Program-made: the position numbers and the translations under genes
In this document: in pieces, positions 11,001 to 18,188 of the stretch
Layout of the letters: every line of letters starts with the position of its first letter
How positions within the stretch are numbered: position 1 is the first letter of the stretch
The notes under the pieces: generated by a model
Told to the model about the DNA's origin: nothing
Databases searched by the model: none
The model's input: only the letters and a program-made list of their open reading frames with translations
Source: Erysipelothrix amsterdamensis
GTDB lineage: Bacteria > Bacillota_I > Bacilli_A > Erysipelotrichales > Erysipelotrichaceae
DNA length: 64,000 nt
NCBI RefSeq assembly: GCF_940143175.1
Contig: NZ_OW659496.1
Coordinates: forward strand, 682,001-746,000
Direction of reading: 5' to 3'

Positions 11001-11020
11001 GACGTAAAAAAAGAAAATAG
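5042..11020 (+). CDS. rspA: Giant LPXTG surface adhesin with 16 Cna-B-type repeats (RspA-like)
   Basis: Start set at the ATG 7 nt after GGGAGG, giving 1992 aa. Order: signal peptide (MKRKLFALLMAVVMF), a collagen-binding-like N-terminal region of about 330 aa, one SpaA/prealbumin-like domain (GVTFTVKNDRG), then 16 Cna-B-like modules of about 90 aa. Each runs from a KxW(V/x)GGP block through a conserved Glu (V.E..VPE) to a TVTNT Asn, the Lys/Asn/Glu trio that forms isopeptide bonds in such domains. It ends with LPNTG, a hydrophobic stretch and RRKKRK for sortase anchoring. The symbol is from memory of E. rhusiopathiae adhesins RspA/RspB. Ligand binding is inferred. Confidence 0.88.
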   Translation: MKRKLFALLMAVVMFVSTGIQLDADTARVANQNSLITDFNFSNTNLNHGYETSVTVQFAETGNRKLNSGDVMELRLPMEQKVDSNGSPYSVGLKGISQTIKLTMPGVENPLGHVYVTEGNVHVVFTDEVNQLNNIAGSFTFRVEGYNNNTQNIKETIYTNLGTSLSEKSVQVEGEFQGSGSYEMFSKLGGMSRDEEEVVRWVLLLNGEREGFMSEMTVRDTIGVGHEYIPGSLVFMVTDHTGNRYSVSEQEFRNQFGGVWINGQSLIVSTHPGKLHYASIEVMYNTKITDLKQAQLENKAVASFYDNEGYPQTIEKEVSVENHYASGSIVGNKPKPGVLRIVKVVDGTETPVAGVTFTVKNDRGALIERVTTDESGVVNLSLKDGRYTIEEVEAPSWLVVDSKPITVDVDQNAEVGTLAVFKNEIKKTNVKVSKKWVGGPSPHPVVAFNLMQTVDGVTTESGRILTLEGGKSSVVFEDLPQATATGQRITYSVEEAGFATDEYQVDITPINENNEIFVTNTFIKDTELTDFKVFKTWKGGPSAKPSVSVQLYANGELVEGSILEIPSGQSSVTFKDLPAYKGGVAIDYSIREVDVPENYKENIIKPNHIENEYLLKDVTMTKKWVGGNPVRPETKYVLVADGVDTQNTITLTQQTSHTFKDMPKYNEQGKEIVYSVREVVIPEGYDASYSDDGLTVTNTFRMEYVDVTANKVWVDSLNQGNHPTVRFQLFQSIDGVSSAVNGVYQDLSEGSVTFKNLPKTTQDGKSIRYFVREANIPKHYEVHYSADGLTVTNTFKPDMISVNVEKIWNHGPIVRPEIEIQLYANGVPVSNGKRTLRNGQTNLVYRNLPKQDHDGDIVYSVKELTQLDHYVTRYEGSGTDLKIINDYQIPTKPIIARKVWEGGPSPRPTISLLLSKRIEGSNEILPVPLAPIELKDGETEAHFGDLPIKTLDGKTITYFANEVEVPQGYLGLNSFSDPLTVINHFDVKTGPIYGKKVWRGGPELKPEIEIKLQERYEGETDYRDSGVASKILKSGSDTVRFDSMPTFALDGRRIEYKLKEVNVPNGYTQIESLNNLELINAYDQGNTSVTARKIWVGGHKETVTLRLYQAVDGIETSVPNGERVLKESEEQVVTFTDLPERTMDGKTITYFVRESGVPENYSVSYSPDRLTVTNTFQEGITHLNVKKIWQGGPGPSVPLELELIRNGESTGMIQSMMPGDNDIVFANLPKFNEDNAPYLYSVREVNEIEHYSLENISHDGDTSVTLTNVYDYGLRDVIAKKVWTNGISPRPDIEFELRRTTSPSDKVGESTGMIQTLRDGETTTVFEDLEVRDDEGKTYTYFVKELTSVPNTVTQYSPDGLTVYNHYVSPTTSIRILKTWVDGPEVRPDTTFQLTRRLKGTHDEFKDVLGMQEQLPSGQSHLDFVDVPQNDHQGKPYEYAVREVSVPENYTVSVAPITDTNTIEVTNTYHAPLKTVSAFKVWSGGEKARDNVVFELYRRVEDKAFEAVPNQKETLTPSMASVSFKDVPEFDTQGRRFEYRVKEVQGPEFFDASYSDDGLTVTNTYNPGVTEVAFKKVWIDGPETHPTIVVDLYANNVKTEHALTLQHGEHEASFTDLPKRDEAGIDIVYTVQERDVPENYDVSYQGTTITNTFNQGMRDVSATKRWNGGPMSRPNVTFELYADQKATGMTQVLASGEKTVTFADVPVYTAQGTKIVYRVEEVHVPEHYDVSYSSDGLTVTNTYNQGIRDVIATKKWVGGASSNRPTVIFDLYADGVKTHQTATLHDGTTQARFTKLPVRNQDGSIIHYTVQERSKHEAYDVSYSADGLTVTNTFNPGSQTITAHKVWVGGPDDKPDVVFELYANNKPLGVKKILGSGVKSISFRRQPVFDDFGKRIKYHIVEHDVPGYKITYSADGLTAINTYTKIDNGVGSLNNRPTKPSVPPLHGVNVLGMSKDRLSALPNTGVGGHQMQYTAALGLIALGLIFRRKKRK

Positions 11021-11026
11021 CGAAAC

Positions 11027-11053
11027 AAAACCTACATGCGTGTAGGTTTTTTT
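11027..11053 (+). terminator. Terminator after rspA
   Basis: AACCTACA/TGTAGGTT stem, TGCG loop, T7 tail. Confidence 0.9.
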
Positions 11054-11146
11054 ATTGTGCAAAAAGATGTGTGTTTCACTGCATAAATAAGTGAACAAAT
11101 GCTTGAGTTTGTTCATTGGATACATTTTGTAAGGAATCGTGAAAAC

Positions 11147-11189
11147 TTTGTGACAAAAAGGCGCAAAAATGTGTAAGTTTTGTGACAAA
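11147..11189 (+). promoter_or_regulatory. Two identical 11-bp palindromes in the rspB promoter
   Basis: TTTGTGACAAA occurs at 11147-11157 and 11179-11189, 32 bp apart (about three helical turns). The second covers a possible -35 (TTGTGA, 11180) that faces a TATACA -10 at 11204. Nothing similar is seen before rspA. A repressor or activator site is the natural reading; the regulator is unknown. Confidence 0.5.
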
Positions 11190-11256
11190 CCGCATATACT
11201 ACATATACAAAGAGATTGTGAGCGGGTTATGAAAGTTCACAAGCAAAGGAGAGAAT

Positions 11257-13611
11257 ATGAAAAACATGAAGCAAAAGTTGATTCTAAGGTCACTAATAGC
11301 CTTAGTTCTAATCGTTTCGGGTATTACAACAAATGTGAATGCATCAAGCAGTCCTAAAGATTATACAAACGAAGCGATCTTTACCCAATTCGACGTTAAT
11401 CCTAAGGGATTAATTAACAATCCAAGTCAACCGATCGAATTTAACTTGGCGTTCAGTGATATGAACAACGGTCAAAAAGTTAAATTTAAACCTGGAGACT
11501 TCTTTGACTTAACATTACCAAGTAATGATGAAGTTAGCTTACGTTCCCTTCGTGCTATGGGTTCAAAAATGCCTGTACTTGCTAAGGATAAAAACGGAAA
11601 AGAAATTACTCTTGGTGAGTTAACCTTTAATGGAAGTCACATCCATTTTGAATTTATGGAAGACGTACTTCAACTTGAAAACGTTACAGGTACGATTAAT
11701 CTAAAATCAGTATACGATAATGCATATCGTGGTGAAGATGATAAAATTGCGGAACTTCCTACCAATCTTGGATTGGGTTCATTGGATAAGCAAATGATTA
11801 CAATCTCACAACCTGGAACCCCTACAGGTGTCGAACCAAGTCCAATCTTTTACTGGAAAACAGGAACATTCTCAACAGAAGTTCATGGCGATATGAACTG
11901 GTGGTTAAACATCAACAGTCCTAAAGAAGCAGTACAATCTGATGTTAAGGTAATCGATACAATTGGTGAAGGTCATAAACTGGTTGATGGGTCGATTATG
12001 GTTGATGTTGAAGCGAATGGAGAACTCAAACATATTAGTGCTGAAGCATTTAATAAGGAATACGGAACAATTACTGTAGAAGGTCAAGTCTTAACAGTCA
12101 TGATTCCAAAAGAAAAAGCAGCAAAGACAACATTTACAGTTACTTATGATACGCGTGCTTTTGATAAGAAACTTGAAAATTATAAAAACTCGTCAACAAT
12201 TGAATATAAAGATGAATCGGGAAATCTTGTAACGGATACACCAAAGCATTATACTGATACATCGGTTGTGAATATGTTTGATGATGCAACAATCGGTGGT
12301 GAAATGAAGGATAAGGGTGTATTCCGAGTGCAAAAATTTATTAAAGATACAGATGAAGTTCTTGAAGGCGTTACCTTTGAGATTACAGATAAAGATGGAA
12401 AGAAAATTGAAGGAATCACCAATGAAGATGGAATCTTTGATTTCAATCTTGAGCCCGGTAGTTATACTTTAAAAGAAATCAAAACTCGTGATGGTTTTGA
12501 GTTAGATTCAACAGAATATCAAATTGAAATGACTGAAAAATCCCAATCGAAGTCAATCTACAACGATTATCAACGTGTTGATGTTGTAGCTACAAAGAAA
12601 TGGGTGGGTGGTTCATCACCACGTCCTACAGTAACCTTTGATCTATACCGTAGCGCAAAGGGTGTTACAGAACGTGTTGACGGTGCATCCATTGAATTGG
12701 TTGATGGTCAAACAACCGCTGATTTTGGAAAACAATTAAAATTCGACAAAGAAGGCAATGAATATACATATTCCGTTAAGGAAACAACAGATTTAGAGAA
12801 CTATATCAAACTTGAAAATGGACTTGAAGTAACCAATACCTATAACCTACGTGATGTAGCTGTAAACAAAGTATGGGTTGGTGGACCTGCGGTTCACCCA
12901 ACCATCCAAATTCAACTGTATGCAAATGATAATGCACTTGAAAATCATCTTGAAATATTAACATCAGGTACTGATGTGGTAACATTTAAGAATTTACCAA
13001 TCCTTGATGAAGCAGGAAAAGAAATTGTTTATTCTGCAAAAGAAGTTAATGTTCCTGTAGGATATGAAATGGAACAAACTGATGCACTCACAATTACAAA
13101 TCACTTTATCGTTGAGAAAATTGATATTACTGCACATAAAATCTGGGACGGTGGTCCAAGTGTTAAACCTACAATCACATTTGGTTTAGTACGTGATGGT
13201 ATTGAAATGGGCATTACGGTAGATCTAGTAAATGGTGAAGAAATAGCAGTGTTTGAAGACTTACCTAAAACAGATCCAAATGGTAAAGACTATGTTTATA
13301 CCATTAAAGAATTGGACGTACCTAAAGGTTATGTTGCGGTTTATAGTGAAGACGGATTAACCGTTACAAACTACTATGACAAACCTGTTATTGTAGATCC
13401 ACATGAACCAAAAGAACCAACTAAACCTACAAAACCCGTAGAACCTACAAAACCGGTAGAACCAATAAAACCTGAAGTATTAGGTGTTCGTAAAGAACAA
13501 CTACCACAAACAGGCGTAAGTGCAAACAATGTCTTACTTTATGGTAGTTTATTATTAATCTCAGGAATCGGAATGTTTGTATTGAAACATCAACGTGAGG
13601 AAAAAGAATAG
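11257..13611 (+). CDS. rspB: LPXTG adhesin with three Cna-B-type repeats (RspB-like)
   Basis: 784 aa; AAAGGAG precedes the ATG. A signal peptide ends near the NVNASSS stretch. The N-terminal about 330 aa resemble the collagen-binding-like region of its larger neighbour. One SpaA-like module (VLEGVTFEITDKDGK) and three KxW.GG Cna-B modules follow. A Pro-Lys-Thr stalk (EPTKPTKPVEP), LPQTG, a membrane segment and a basic tail end the protein. It is probably a paralogue of the upstream gene with its own promoter. The wall-anchored adhesin role is inferred from architecture. Confidence 0.87.
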   Translation: MKNMKQKLILRSLIALVLIVSGITTNVNASSSPKDYTNEAIFTQFDVNPKGLINNPSQPIEFNLAFSDMNNGQKVKFKPGDFFDLTLPSNDEVSLRSLRAMGSKMPVLAKDKNGKEITLGELTFNGSHIHFEFMEDVLQLENVTGTINLKSVYDNAYRGEDDKIAELPTNLGLGSLDKQMITISQPGTPTGVEPSPIFYWKTGTFSTEVHGDMNWWLNINSPKEAVQSDVKVIDTIGEGHKLVDGSIMVDVEANGELKHISAEAFNKEYGTITVEGQVLTVMIPKEKAAKTTFTVTYDTRAFDKKLENYKNSSTIEYKDESGNLVTDTPKHYTDTSVVNMFDDATIGGEMKDKGVFRVQKFIKDTDEVLEGVTFEITDKDGKKIEGITNEDGIFDFNLEPGSYTLKEIKTRDGFELDSTEYQIEMTEKSQSKSIYNDYQRVDVVATKKWVGGSSPRPTVTFDLYRSAKGVTERVDGASIELVDGQTTADFGKQLKFDKEGNEYTYSVKETTDLENYIKLENGLEVTNTYNLRDVAVNKVWVGGPAVHPTIQIQLYANDNALENHLEILTSGTDVVTFKNLPILDEAGKEIVYSAKEVNVPVGYEMEQTDALTITNHFIVEKIDITAHKIWDGGPSVKPTITFGLVRDGIEMGITVDLVNGEEIAVFEDLPKTDPNGKDYVYTIKELDVPKGYVAVYSEDGLTVTNYYDKPVIVDPHEPKEPTKPTKPVEPTKPVEPIKPEVLGVRKEQLPQTGVSANNVLLYGSLLLISGIGMFVLKHQREEKE

Positions 13612-13632
13612 AAGCTTCGGCTTCTTTTTTTT
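13610..13632 (+). terminator. Terminator after rspB
   Basis: AGAAGC/GCTTCT stem closed by a TTCG tetraloop, then T8. Confidence 0.9.
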
Positions 13633-13642
13633 ATAAAGGCAT

Positions 13643-13677
13643 AAAAAAAACTGGACCTAATTATCCAGTTTTTGTTT
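13643..13677 (-). terminator. Terminator for proS (usable from both sides)
   Basis: AACTGGA/TCCAGTT stem with an 8-nt loop, flanked by an A8 run on the plus strand (T8 for proS). Confidence 0.85.
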
Positions 13678-13679
13678 TT

Positions 13680-15365
13680 TTACATATAAGACTTAAGGAC
13701 ATTTAGAATGTCTTCACGTTTAATTTTTTGTTCTGCACCGGTTTTGCGTTCTTTAAGTTCAACTTCACCATGTTCCACATCACGACCTACCGTAATTCGT
13801 AATGGAACACCAATGAGATCCATATCGTTAAACTTGATACCAGGACGTTGTTTACGATCATCGAGAATTACTTCAAGTCCAGCTTGGCTTAATTCTTGAT
13901 ATAAATCGTCTGCGAAGGCCATGTGTTCTTCGTTTTTATTGTTGATGACGACAATCGCTACTTGGAATGGCGCAAGATTCATTGGCCAGACAATACCATT
14001 TTCATCATTATTTTGTTCAACAACAGCGGCTAGAGTACGACCCAATCCAATTCCATAAGATCCCATATATACATCTTGAAGTTTATTGTTTTGATCTAAG
14101 TATTCAAGACCCATAGCTTTTGAATATTTTGTACCGAGTTTAAAGGTGTTTCCAACTTCAATCCCTTTTGAGAATGTAAGTACACCCTTACCATCTGGGT
14201 TTGGATCGCCTTCTTTAACATTTGATACATCAATAATGTGTGTTGCTTCAAAATCGGAATGATTAACATTAATGAAGTGATGGTCATTTTCATTTGCACC
14301 AACGGTGAAATTTCGTAATCCTTCAATCATCTTATCTACAACTACATCAATTTCAAGACCTACAGGTCCTGCAAATCCAACTGAAGCACCCGTATGTTTT
14401 TGAACGTGTTCAAAGTCAGCAAGTTCAACTTCCGTTGCTTTGTATAATTTCGCAAGTTTTGTTTCATTTACATCGCGGTCTCCAAGAACACAAACGGCAA
14501 CATATTGATCATCCAGTCGATAGATTAATGTTTTAACAAATTTTTGAACGGGTTGTTCTAAAAATGCAGCAACCTCTTCAATCGTACGTGCATTGGGTGT
14601 ATAAACTTTTTCCATACTTAAGAATGCTTCATCAGATTGAATACGGTTTACATTTTCCGCAACTTCAAGGTTACTTGAATATCCAGTATCTTCACCAAGC
14701 ACTAAAATATCTTCACCAATATCGGTAACAGCTTGGAACTCTTCAGAGAGCAATCCACCCATAATACCTGTATCTGCACGAACAATGCGATAATCCAATC
14801 CAACGCGATCAAAGATGCGTTTGTATGCTTCAAACATCGCATCATAGGATTTATCAGCGGATTCAAGATCAGCGTCAAAGGTATAAGAATCCTTCATCAC
14901 AAACTCACGAACACGAATTAAACCAAAACGAGGACGTGCTTCATCTCTAAATTTCGTTTGAAATTGATAAAGGCTAAATGGCATATCTTTATACGAACGA
15001 ATTTTCATTTGTGCTGCTTGCGCAAACAATTCTTCATGCGTAGGACCTAAAACAAAAGGCTTTTTAAAACGGTCATCCAATTGGAACATGCTGGTACCAA
15101 TAATATCACGACGTCCTGAGGCTACATAAACATCTTCAGGAATCAAGGTAGGCATGGTCATTTCCTGTGCATCGATGGCATTCATCTCTTCACGAATGAT
15201 ATTTTCGATTTTATTTTTAACTTTTAAACCGAGTGGCATATACATATATACCCCGGAAGAACTTTTTTTAATATACCCAGCTCGAACGAGTAGGTTACCA
15301 CTGGTAGAATCTTCATCACGAACATCTTCCCTAATGGTATAAAAGAAACTTTTACTTAATTTCAT
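13680..15365 (-). CDS. proS: Prolyl-tRNA synthetase, bacterial type
   Basis: 561 aa from the ATG preceded by GAGGTG; an upstream in-frame ATG has no such site. It charges tRNA-Pro. Class II motifs are visible (motif 2 around FRDEARPRFGLIR, motif 3 around GSYGIGLGRTLAAVV). The editing insert of about 180 aa that clears Ala-tRNA-Pro lies in the middle (KTLIYRLDDQYVAV ... FTVGANENDHHF). A C-terminal anticodon-binding domain follows. Length and layout are those of the full bacterial enzyme. No T-box-like leader is visible: only about 55 bp separate it from the divergent RNA promoter. Confidence 0.95.
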   Translation of the reverse strand: MKLSKSFFYTIREDVRDEDSTSGNLLVRAGYIKKSSSGVYMYMPLGLKVKNKIENIIREEMNAIDAQEMTMPTLIPEDVYVASGRRDIIGTSMFQLDDRFKKPFVLGPTHEELFAQAAQMKIRSYKDMPFSLYQFQTKFRDEARPRFGLIRVREFVMKDSYTFDADLESADKSYDAMFEAYKRIFDRVGLDYRIVRADTGIMGGLLSEEFQAVTDIGEDILVLGEDTGYSSNLEVAENVNRIQSDEAFLSMEKVYTPNARTIEEVAAFLEQPVQKFVKTLIYRLDDQYVAVCVLGDRDVNETKLAKLYKATEVELADFEHVQKHTGASVGFAGPVGLEIDVVVDKMIEGLRNFTVGANENDHHFINVNHSDFEATHIIDVSNVKEGDPNPDGKGVLTFSKGIEVGNTFKLGTKYSKAMGLEYLDQNNKLQDVYMGSYGIGLGRTLAAVVEQNNDENGIVWPMNLAPFQVAIVVINNKNEEHMAFADDLYQELSQAGLEVILDDRKQRPGIKFNDMDLIGVPLRITVGRDVEHGEVELKERKTGAEQKIKREDILNVLKSYM

Positions 15366-15420
15366 ACATTCACCTCGTAATTTTCTCATATAGTATATCA
15401 CGAAACCATGAATTGTGTGT

Positions 15421-15426
15421 TATAAT
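15421..15426 (+). promoter_or_regulatory. -10 element of the 6S-like RNA
   Basis: Perfect TATAAT; the -35 about 17 bp upstream is weak. Transcription would begin close to 15432. Confidence 0.6.
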
Positions 15427-15431
15427 AGTGG

Positions 15432-15580
15432 TGCCCAAAGGGAAATATATTTCCGACACTTTGATATAAGGGAATCTGGTTGTTTATGCGTGGTGTGAAA
15501 GCTAATTTATTAGAATCCTAAACACATGACAGGATACCCACCTGTTAACACAGGGAATAATATCAACCCTTTGGGTTTTT
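15432..15580 (+). ncRNA. ssrS: Structured RNA of about 150 nt, 6S RNA-like
   Basis: No ORF. The 5' end CCCAAAGGG (15434) pairs with CCCTTTGGG (15567) just before a T5 run. Inside, TTGATAT (15461) pairs with ATATCAA (15560). GGGAATCTG (15470) pairs with CAGGATACCC (15530). TGTTTA (15481) pairs with TAAACA (15519). A side hairpin CCTGT-TAAC-ACAGG sits on the 3' strand and a GGAAATATATTTCC palindrome on the 5' strand. One long rod with a central open region and a small 3'-strand hairpin is the plan of 6S RNA, which binds housekeeping RNA polymerase. Identity is inferred from shape, and the length is at the short end for 6S. Confidence 0.55.
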
Positions 15581-15658
15581 ATTTTGAATGATTAAATCGG
15601 TCCTTGTGTTTATCAAGGAATCGTTATAAAATATAGATAGATATAGGATGGTGAGAGT

Positions 15659-15883
15659 ATGTTAACACTAATAAGTACAACAGGTTTATCAATTGTTTAT
15701 TTTCTTTTAGGAGGAGCAGTTGGTGCTTTAATTGCTTTCTTTGTTACTAAGAAAATTTTTGAAAAACAATTAAAAGAAAACCCACCAATTAACGAAAAAA
15801 TGATTCGTGCGATGTACATGCAAATGGGACGTAAACCGTCCGAAGCACAAATTCGTCAAATCATGAAGTCGATGGGACAATAA
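15659..15883 (+). CDS. YneF/UPF0154-family small membrane protein
   Basis: 74 aa, one N-terminal membrane segment (IVYFLLGGAVGALIAFFV), then a basic tail with the family signature IRAMYMQMGRKPSEAQIRQI. The family is widespread in Bacillota; its function is unknown. A long hairpin terminator begins at the stop codon. Confidence 0.85.
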   Translation: MLTLISTTGLSIVYFLLGGAVGALIAFFVTKKIFEKQLKENPPINEKMIRAMYMQMGRKPSEAQIRQIMKSMGQ

Positions 15884-15909
15884 AAAACACAGGCGACTGT
15901 GTTTTTTAT
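15882..15909 (+). terminator. Terminator after yneF-like gene
   Basis: 11-bp stem ending ACACAG/CTGTGT around a GCGA tetraloop; A and T runs on either side. Confidence 0.9.
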
Positions 15910-15917
15910 TACGATGT

Positions 15918-16640
15918 GTGAATATGAGAAAAATGATACGAAAGCTTGTATTAATGATTGTGACCGTTGCCTTGGTGGTTGCGGGGGTCATCATATTTTT
16001 CGGATACAAAGAGTATCAATCAGTTATTCAGAAAAAACCAATTGATACGGTTTTAATCGAATTAAAAAAAGATGAAGCTTATACTACAATCGATGAAATT
16101 CCTGACCTGGCTTTAAAGGCCATGGTTGCCACGGAAGATTCCCGTTTGTTTACTCGGAAATCGGTGATGGATTTGCGTGCAGTTTTACGTGCGATTGTTC
16201 ATAATATTCAAAGTCGTAAACTTGTGGAAGGGGGATCAACCATTCCCCAACAAGTTTCCAAAAACATATATTTTGATCACGATGCCTCTTTTGTGCGGAA
16301 AGTATCAGAATATTTTGTAACACGTGATTTATTATTAACTTATACAAAAGAAGAAATCCTGGAGATGTATCTTAATATAATCTATTACGGTGATGGTTAT
16401 ACCGGGATTTACCATGCAAGCATGGGTTATTTTGAGGTCCTTCCTACAGAACTGAATGAAGGTCAGGCGACGCTTTTAATGGGCTTGCCACAATCACCGT
16501 CGTATTACGCCTTAAGTTCGAATTTTAAGGCGGCGAAAGCACGGCAACGTCATGTATTAAATCGTCTGGTCGATGCCCAAGAAATTACAACAGAACGTGC
16601 CGAAGAAATCTATTTAATGGATGTTTATGGAGGACAATGA
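15918..16640 (+). CDS. Monofunctional peptidoglycan glycosyltransferase (GT51)
   Basis: 240 aa with one N-terminal membrane anchor (residues about 8-30) and a single GT51 domain that polymerises lipid II outside the membrane. The catalytic Glu is in ATEDSRLF; GGSTIPQQVSKN and EILEMYLNIIYYGDG are further GT51 blocks. The usual HHG after the first block is replaced by RKS. There is no transpeptidase domain. Start is uncertain: GTG at 15918 or ATG at 15924, neither with a clear ribosome site. trpS starts 1 nt after its stop. Confidence 0.85.
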   Translation: MNMRKMIRKLVLMIVTVALVVAGVIIFFGYKEYQSVIQKKPIDTVLIELKKDEAYTTIDEIPDLALKAMVATEDSRLFTRKSVMDLRAVLRAIVHNIQSRKLVEGGSTIPQQVSKNIYFDHDASFVRKVSEYFVTRDLLLTYTKEEILEMYLNIIYYGDGYTGIYHASMGYFEVLPTELNEGQATLLMGLPQSPSYYALSSNFKAAKARQRHVLNRLVDAQEITTERAEEIYLMDVYGGQ

Positions 16641-16641
16641 A

Positions 16642-17637
16642 ATGAAAAAGAGAATGATTAGTGGTATTAAACCAACAGGACAATTAACATTAGGAAACTA
16701 TATTGGCGCGTTAAAGCCATTTGTATCTTCCCAAGATGAATATGATTTAAGTGTGTTTATAGCGAACCTACACTGTGTTACCATGCCTATTGATCCTGAA
16801 GAACTGGAGACAAATTTAAGGGATGCTCTGGCATTTTATCTTGCATGCGGTCTTGATCCGCAAAAAACAGACATCTTTCTTCAAAGTGATGTTCCTGAGA
16901 TTGCTCAGCTAGGTTTTTTACTCTCATGTGTTACCCCAATGGGTGAGTTAAACCGTCAAACCCAATATAAAGATAAAAAAGACAGTGGTGTTTCCTTAAG
17001 TGCAGGATTTTATACGTATCCAACCTTAATGTCAGCTGATATTTTAATTCACGGTGCAGAGCTTGTACCTGTCGGCGAAGATCAAAAACAACACGTTGAA
17101 TTAGCACGTGATACAGCCGAACGCTTTAATAATCGATTTGGGGAAACGTTTAAAATTCCAGAACCGGTCATTGCGAAGGTTGGAAAACGCATTATGTCCT
17201 TACAAGATCCAAGCAAGAAAATGAGTAAATCCGATCGCGAAGGGGACAAAGGGGTCATTTATTTAAAAGAAGACACTAAAAAAGCACGTAAGAAAATTAT
17301 GGCTGCAGTGACCGACAGTATTGGTGTTGTGCAATATGATCCAGAACACCAACCAGGGGTTGCGAACCTGTTGACCATCTACGCGTCACTCAAAGAAATC
17401 AGTATTGATGATGCCGTAAAAGAGTTTGAAGGCCAACAATATGGTAGCTTTAAAAAGGCAGTCGCAGACCTTGTTTGCGCTGAATTAGAGGCGATTCAAG
17501 CACGTTATCACGAGTGTATTGAGTCCAATACACTCAATGATGTTTTAGCGGAAGGTGCATCCCGTGTTCGTCCTCAAGCCCAAGCGACACTGCATGACGT
17601 GCAATCGAAATTCGGACTTGATTGGAAACGCGATTAA
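16642..17637 (+). CDS. trpS: Tryptophanyl-tRNA synthetase
   Basis: 331 aa from the ATG 8 nt after GGAGG; the ribosome site lies within the end of the preceding gene, implying co-transcription. It is a class I synthetase: PTGQLTLGNYIGAL (HIGH-type motif) at the N terminus and KKMSKS in the second half. It charges tRNA-Trp. Length matches the bacterial family. Confidence 0.95.
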   Translation: MKKRMISGIKPTGQLTLGNYIGALKPFVSSQDEYDLSVFIANLHCVTMPIDPEELETNLRDALAFYLACGLDPQKTDIFLQSDVPEIAQLGFLLSCVTPMGELNRQTQYKDKKDSGVSLSAGFYTYPTLMSADILIHGAELVPVGEDQKQHVELARDTAERFNNRFGETFKIPEPVIAKVGKRIMSLQDPSKKMSKSDREGDKGVIYLKEDTKKARKKIMAAVTDSIGVVQYDPEHQPGVANLLTIYASLKEISIDDAVKEFEGQQYGSFKKAVADLVCAELEAIQARYHECIESNTLNDVLAEGASRVRPQAQATLHDVQSKFGLDWKRD

Positions 17638-17676
17638 CATTACTTAACACAATTATTGAAAAGATTCATGAATTAT

Positions 17677-17703
17677 GACCTAGAATTATTTTCTAGGTCT
17701 TTC
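17677..17703 (+). terminator. Terminator-like hairpin after trpS
   Basis: GACCTAGAA/TTCTAGGTC 9-bp stem with a 5-nt loop; the T tail is poor. Confidence 0.6.
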
Positions 17704-17750
17704 AAAATATACATATAAAATGTATAATTGATTAAAAGGGAGGTTTGCAC

Positions 17751-18188
17751 ATGATTGTTCTTTATTCATCTCCTGGTTGTGCGTCGTGTCGAAAAGTTCG
17801 ACAATGGCTTAAAGATCGGAATTTAAAATTTATTGAAAAAAACATATTTACATCGGTTCTTAGCGAAAAAGAAATTAAACATTTACTTATGCGAAGTGAA
17901 AACGGTACGGAAGATATTATCTCTAAACGTTCGAAAGTGATGCAAGAATCACAACTTGATTTAGAGGAATTATCGATGAGTGAATTAATTACATTTATTC
18001 AACGACATCCATCTGTTTTAAAACGTCCAATCATTATGAATGATAAATCATTCTTAGTGGGGTATGATGAAGAAGAAATCGATGCATTTCTACCGCCGGA
18101 ATTACGTTCGGCAAACAGACATTCGTGTGATCCAACCTGTCCAAAGTATGGGTCATGCAGCATGGCAATGAAAGATGATGAAAAATGA
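17751..18188 (+). CDS. spx: Spx/ArsC-family regulator with a Cys-rich C-terminal tail
   Basis: 145 aa from the ATG 7 nt after GGGAGG. It has the thioredoxin-like fold with the redox pair PGCASC (Cys10, Cys13) and RPIIMNDKSFLVGYDEEEI, as in Spx, which binds RNA polymerase alpha in thiol stress. It is longer than ordinary Spx (about 131 aa). The extra tail holds Cys126, Cys130 and Cys136 in the order C-x3-C-x5-C and could bind metal or form disulfides. It overlaps mnmA by 4 nt (ATGA), so the two are co-translated. The regulatory role is inferred from family. Confidence 0.82.
   Translation: MIVLYSSPGCASCRKVRQWLKDRNLKFIEKNIFTSVLSEKEIKHLLMRSENGTEDIISKRSKVMQESQLDLEELSMSELITFIQRHPSVLKRPIIMNDKSFLVGYDEEEIDAFLPPELRSANRHSCDPTCPKYGSCSMAMKDDEK

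Noticed and set aside
15365..15440. T-box riboswitch ahead of proS
   Set aside because: The proS leader is too short, and the structured RNA found there is on the opposite strand with its own promoter.
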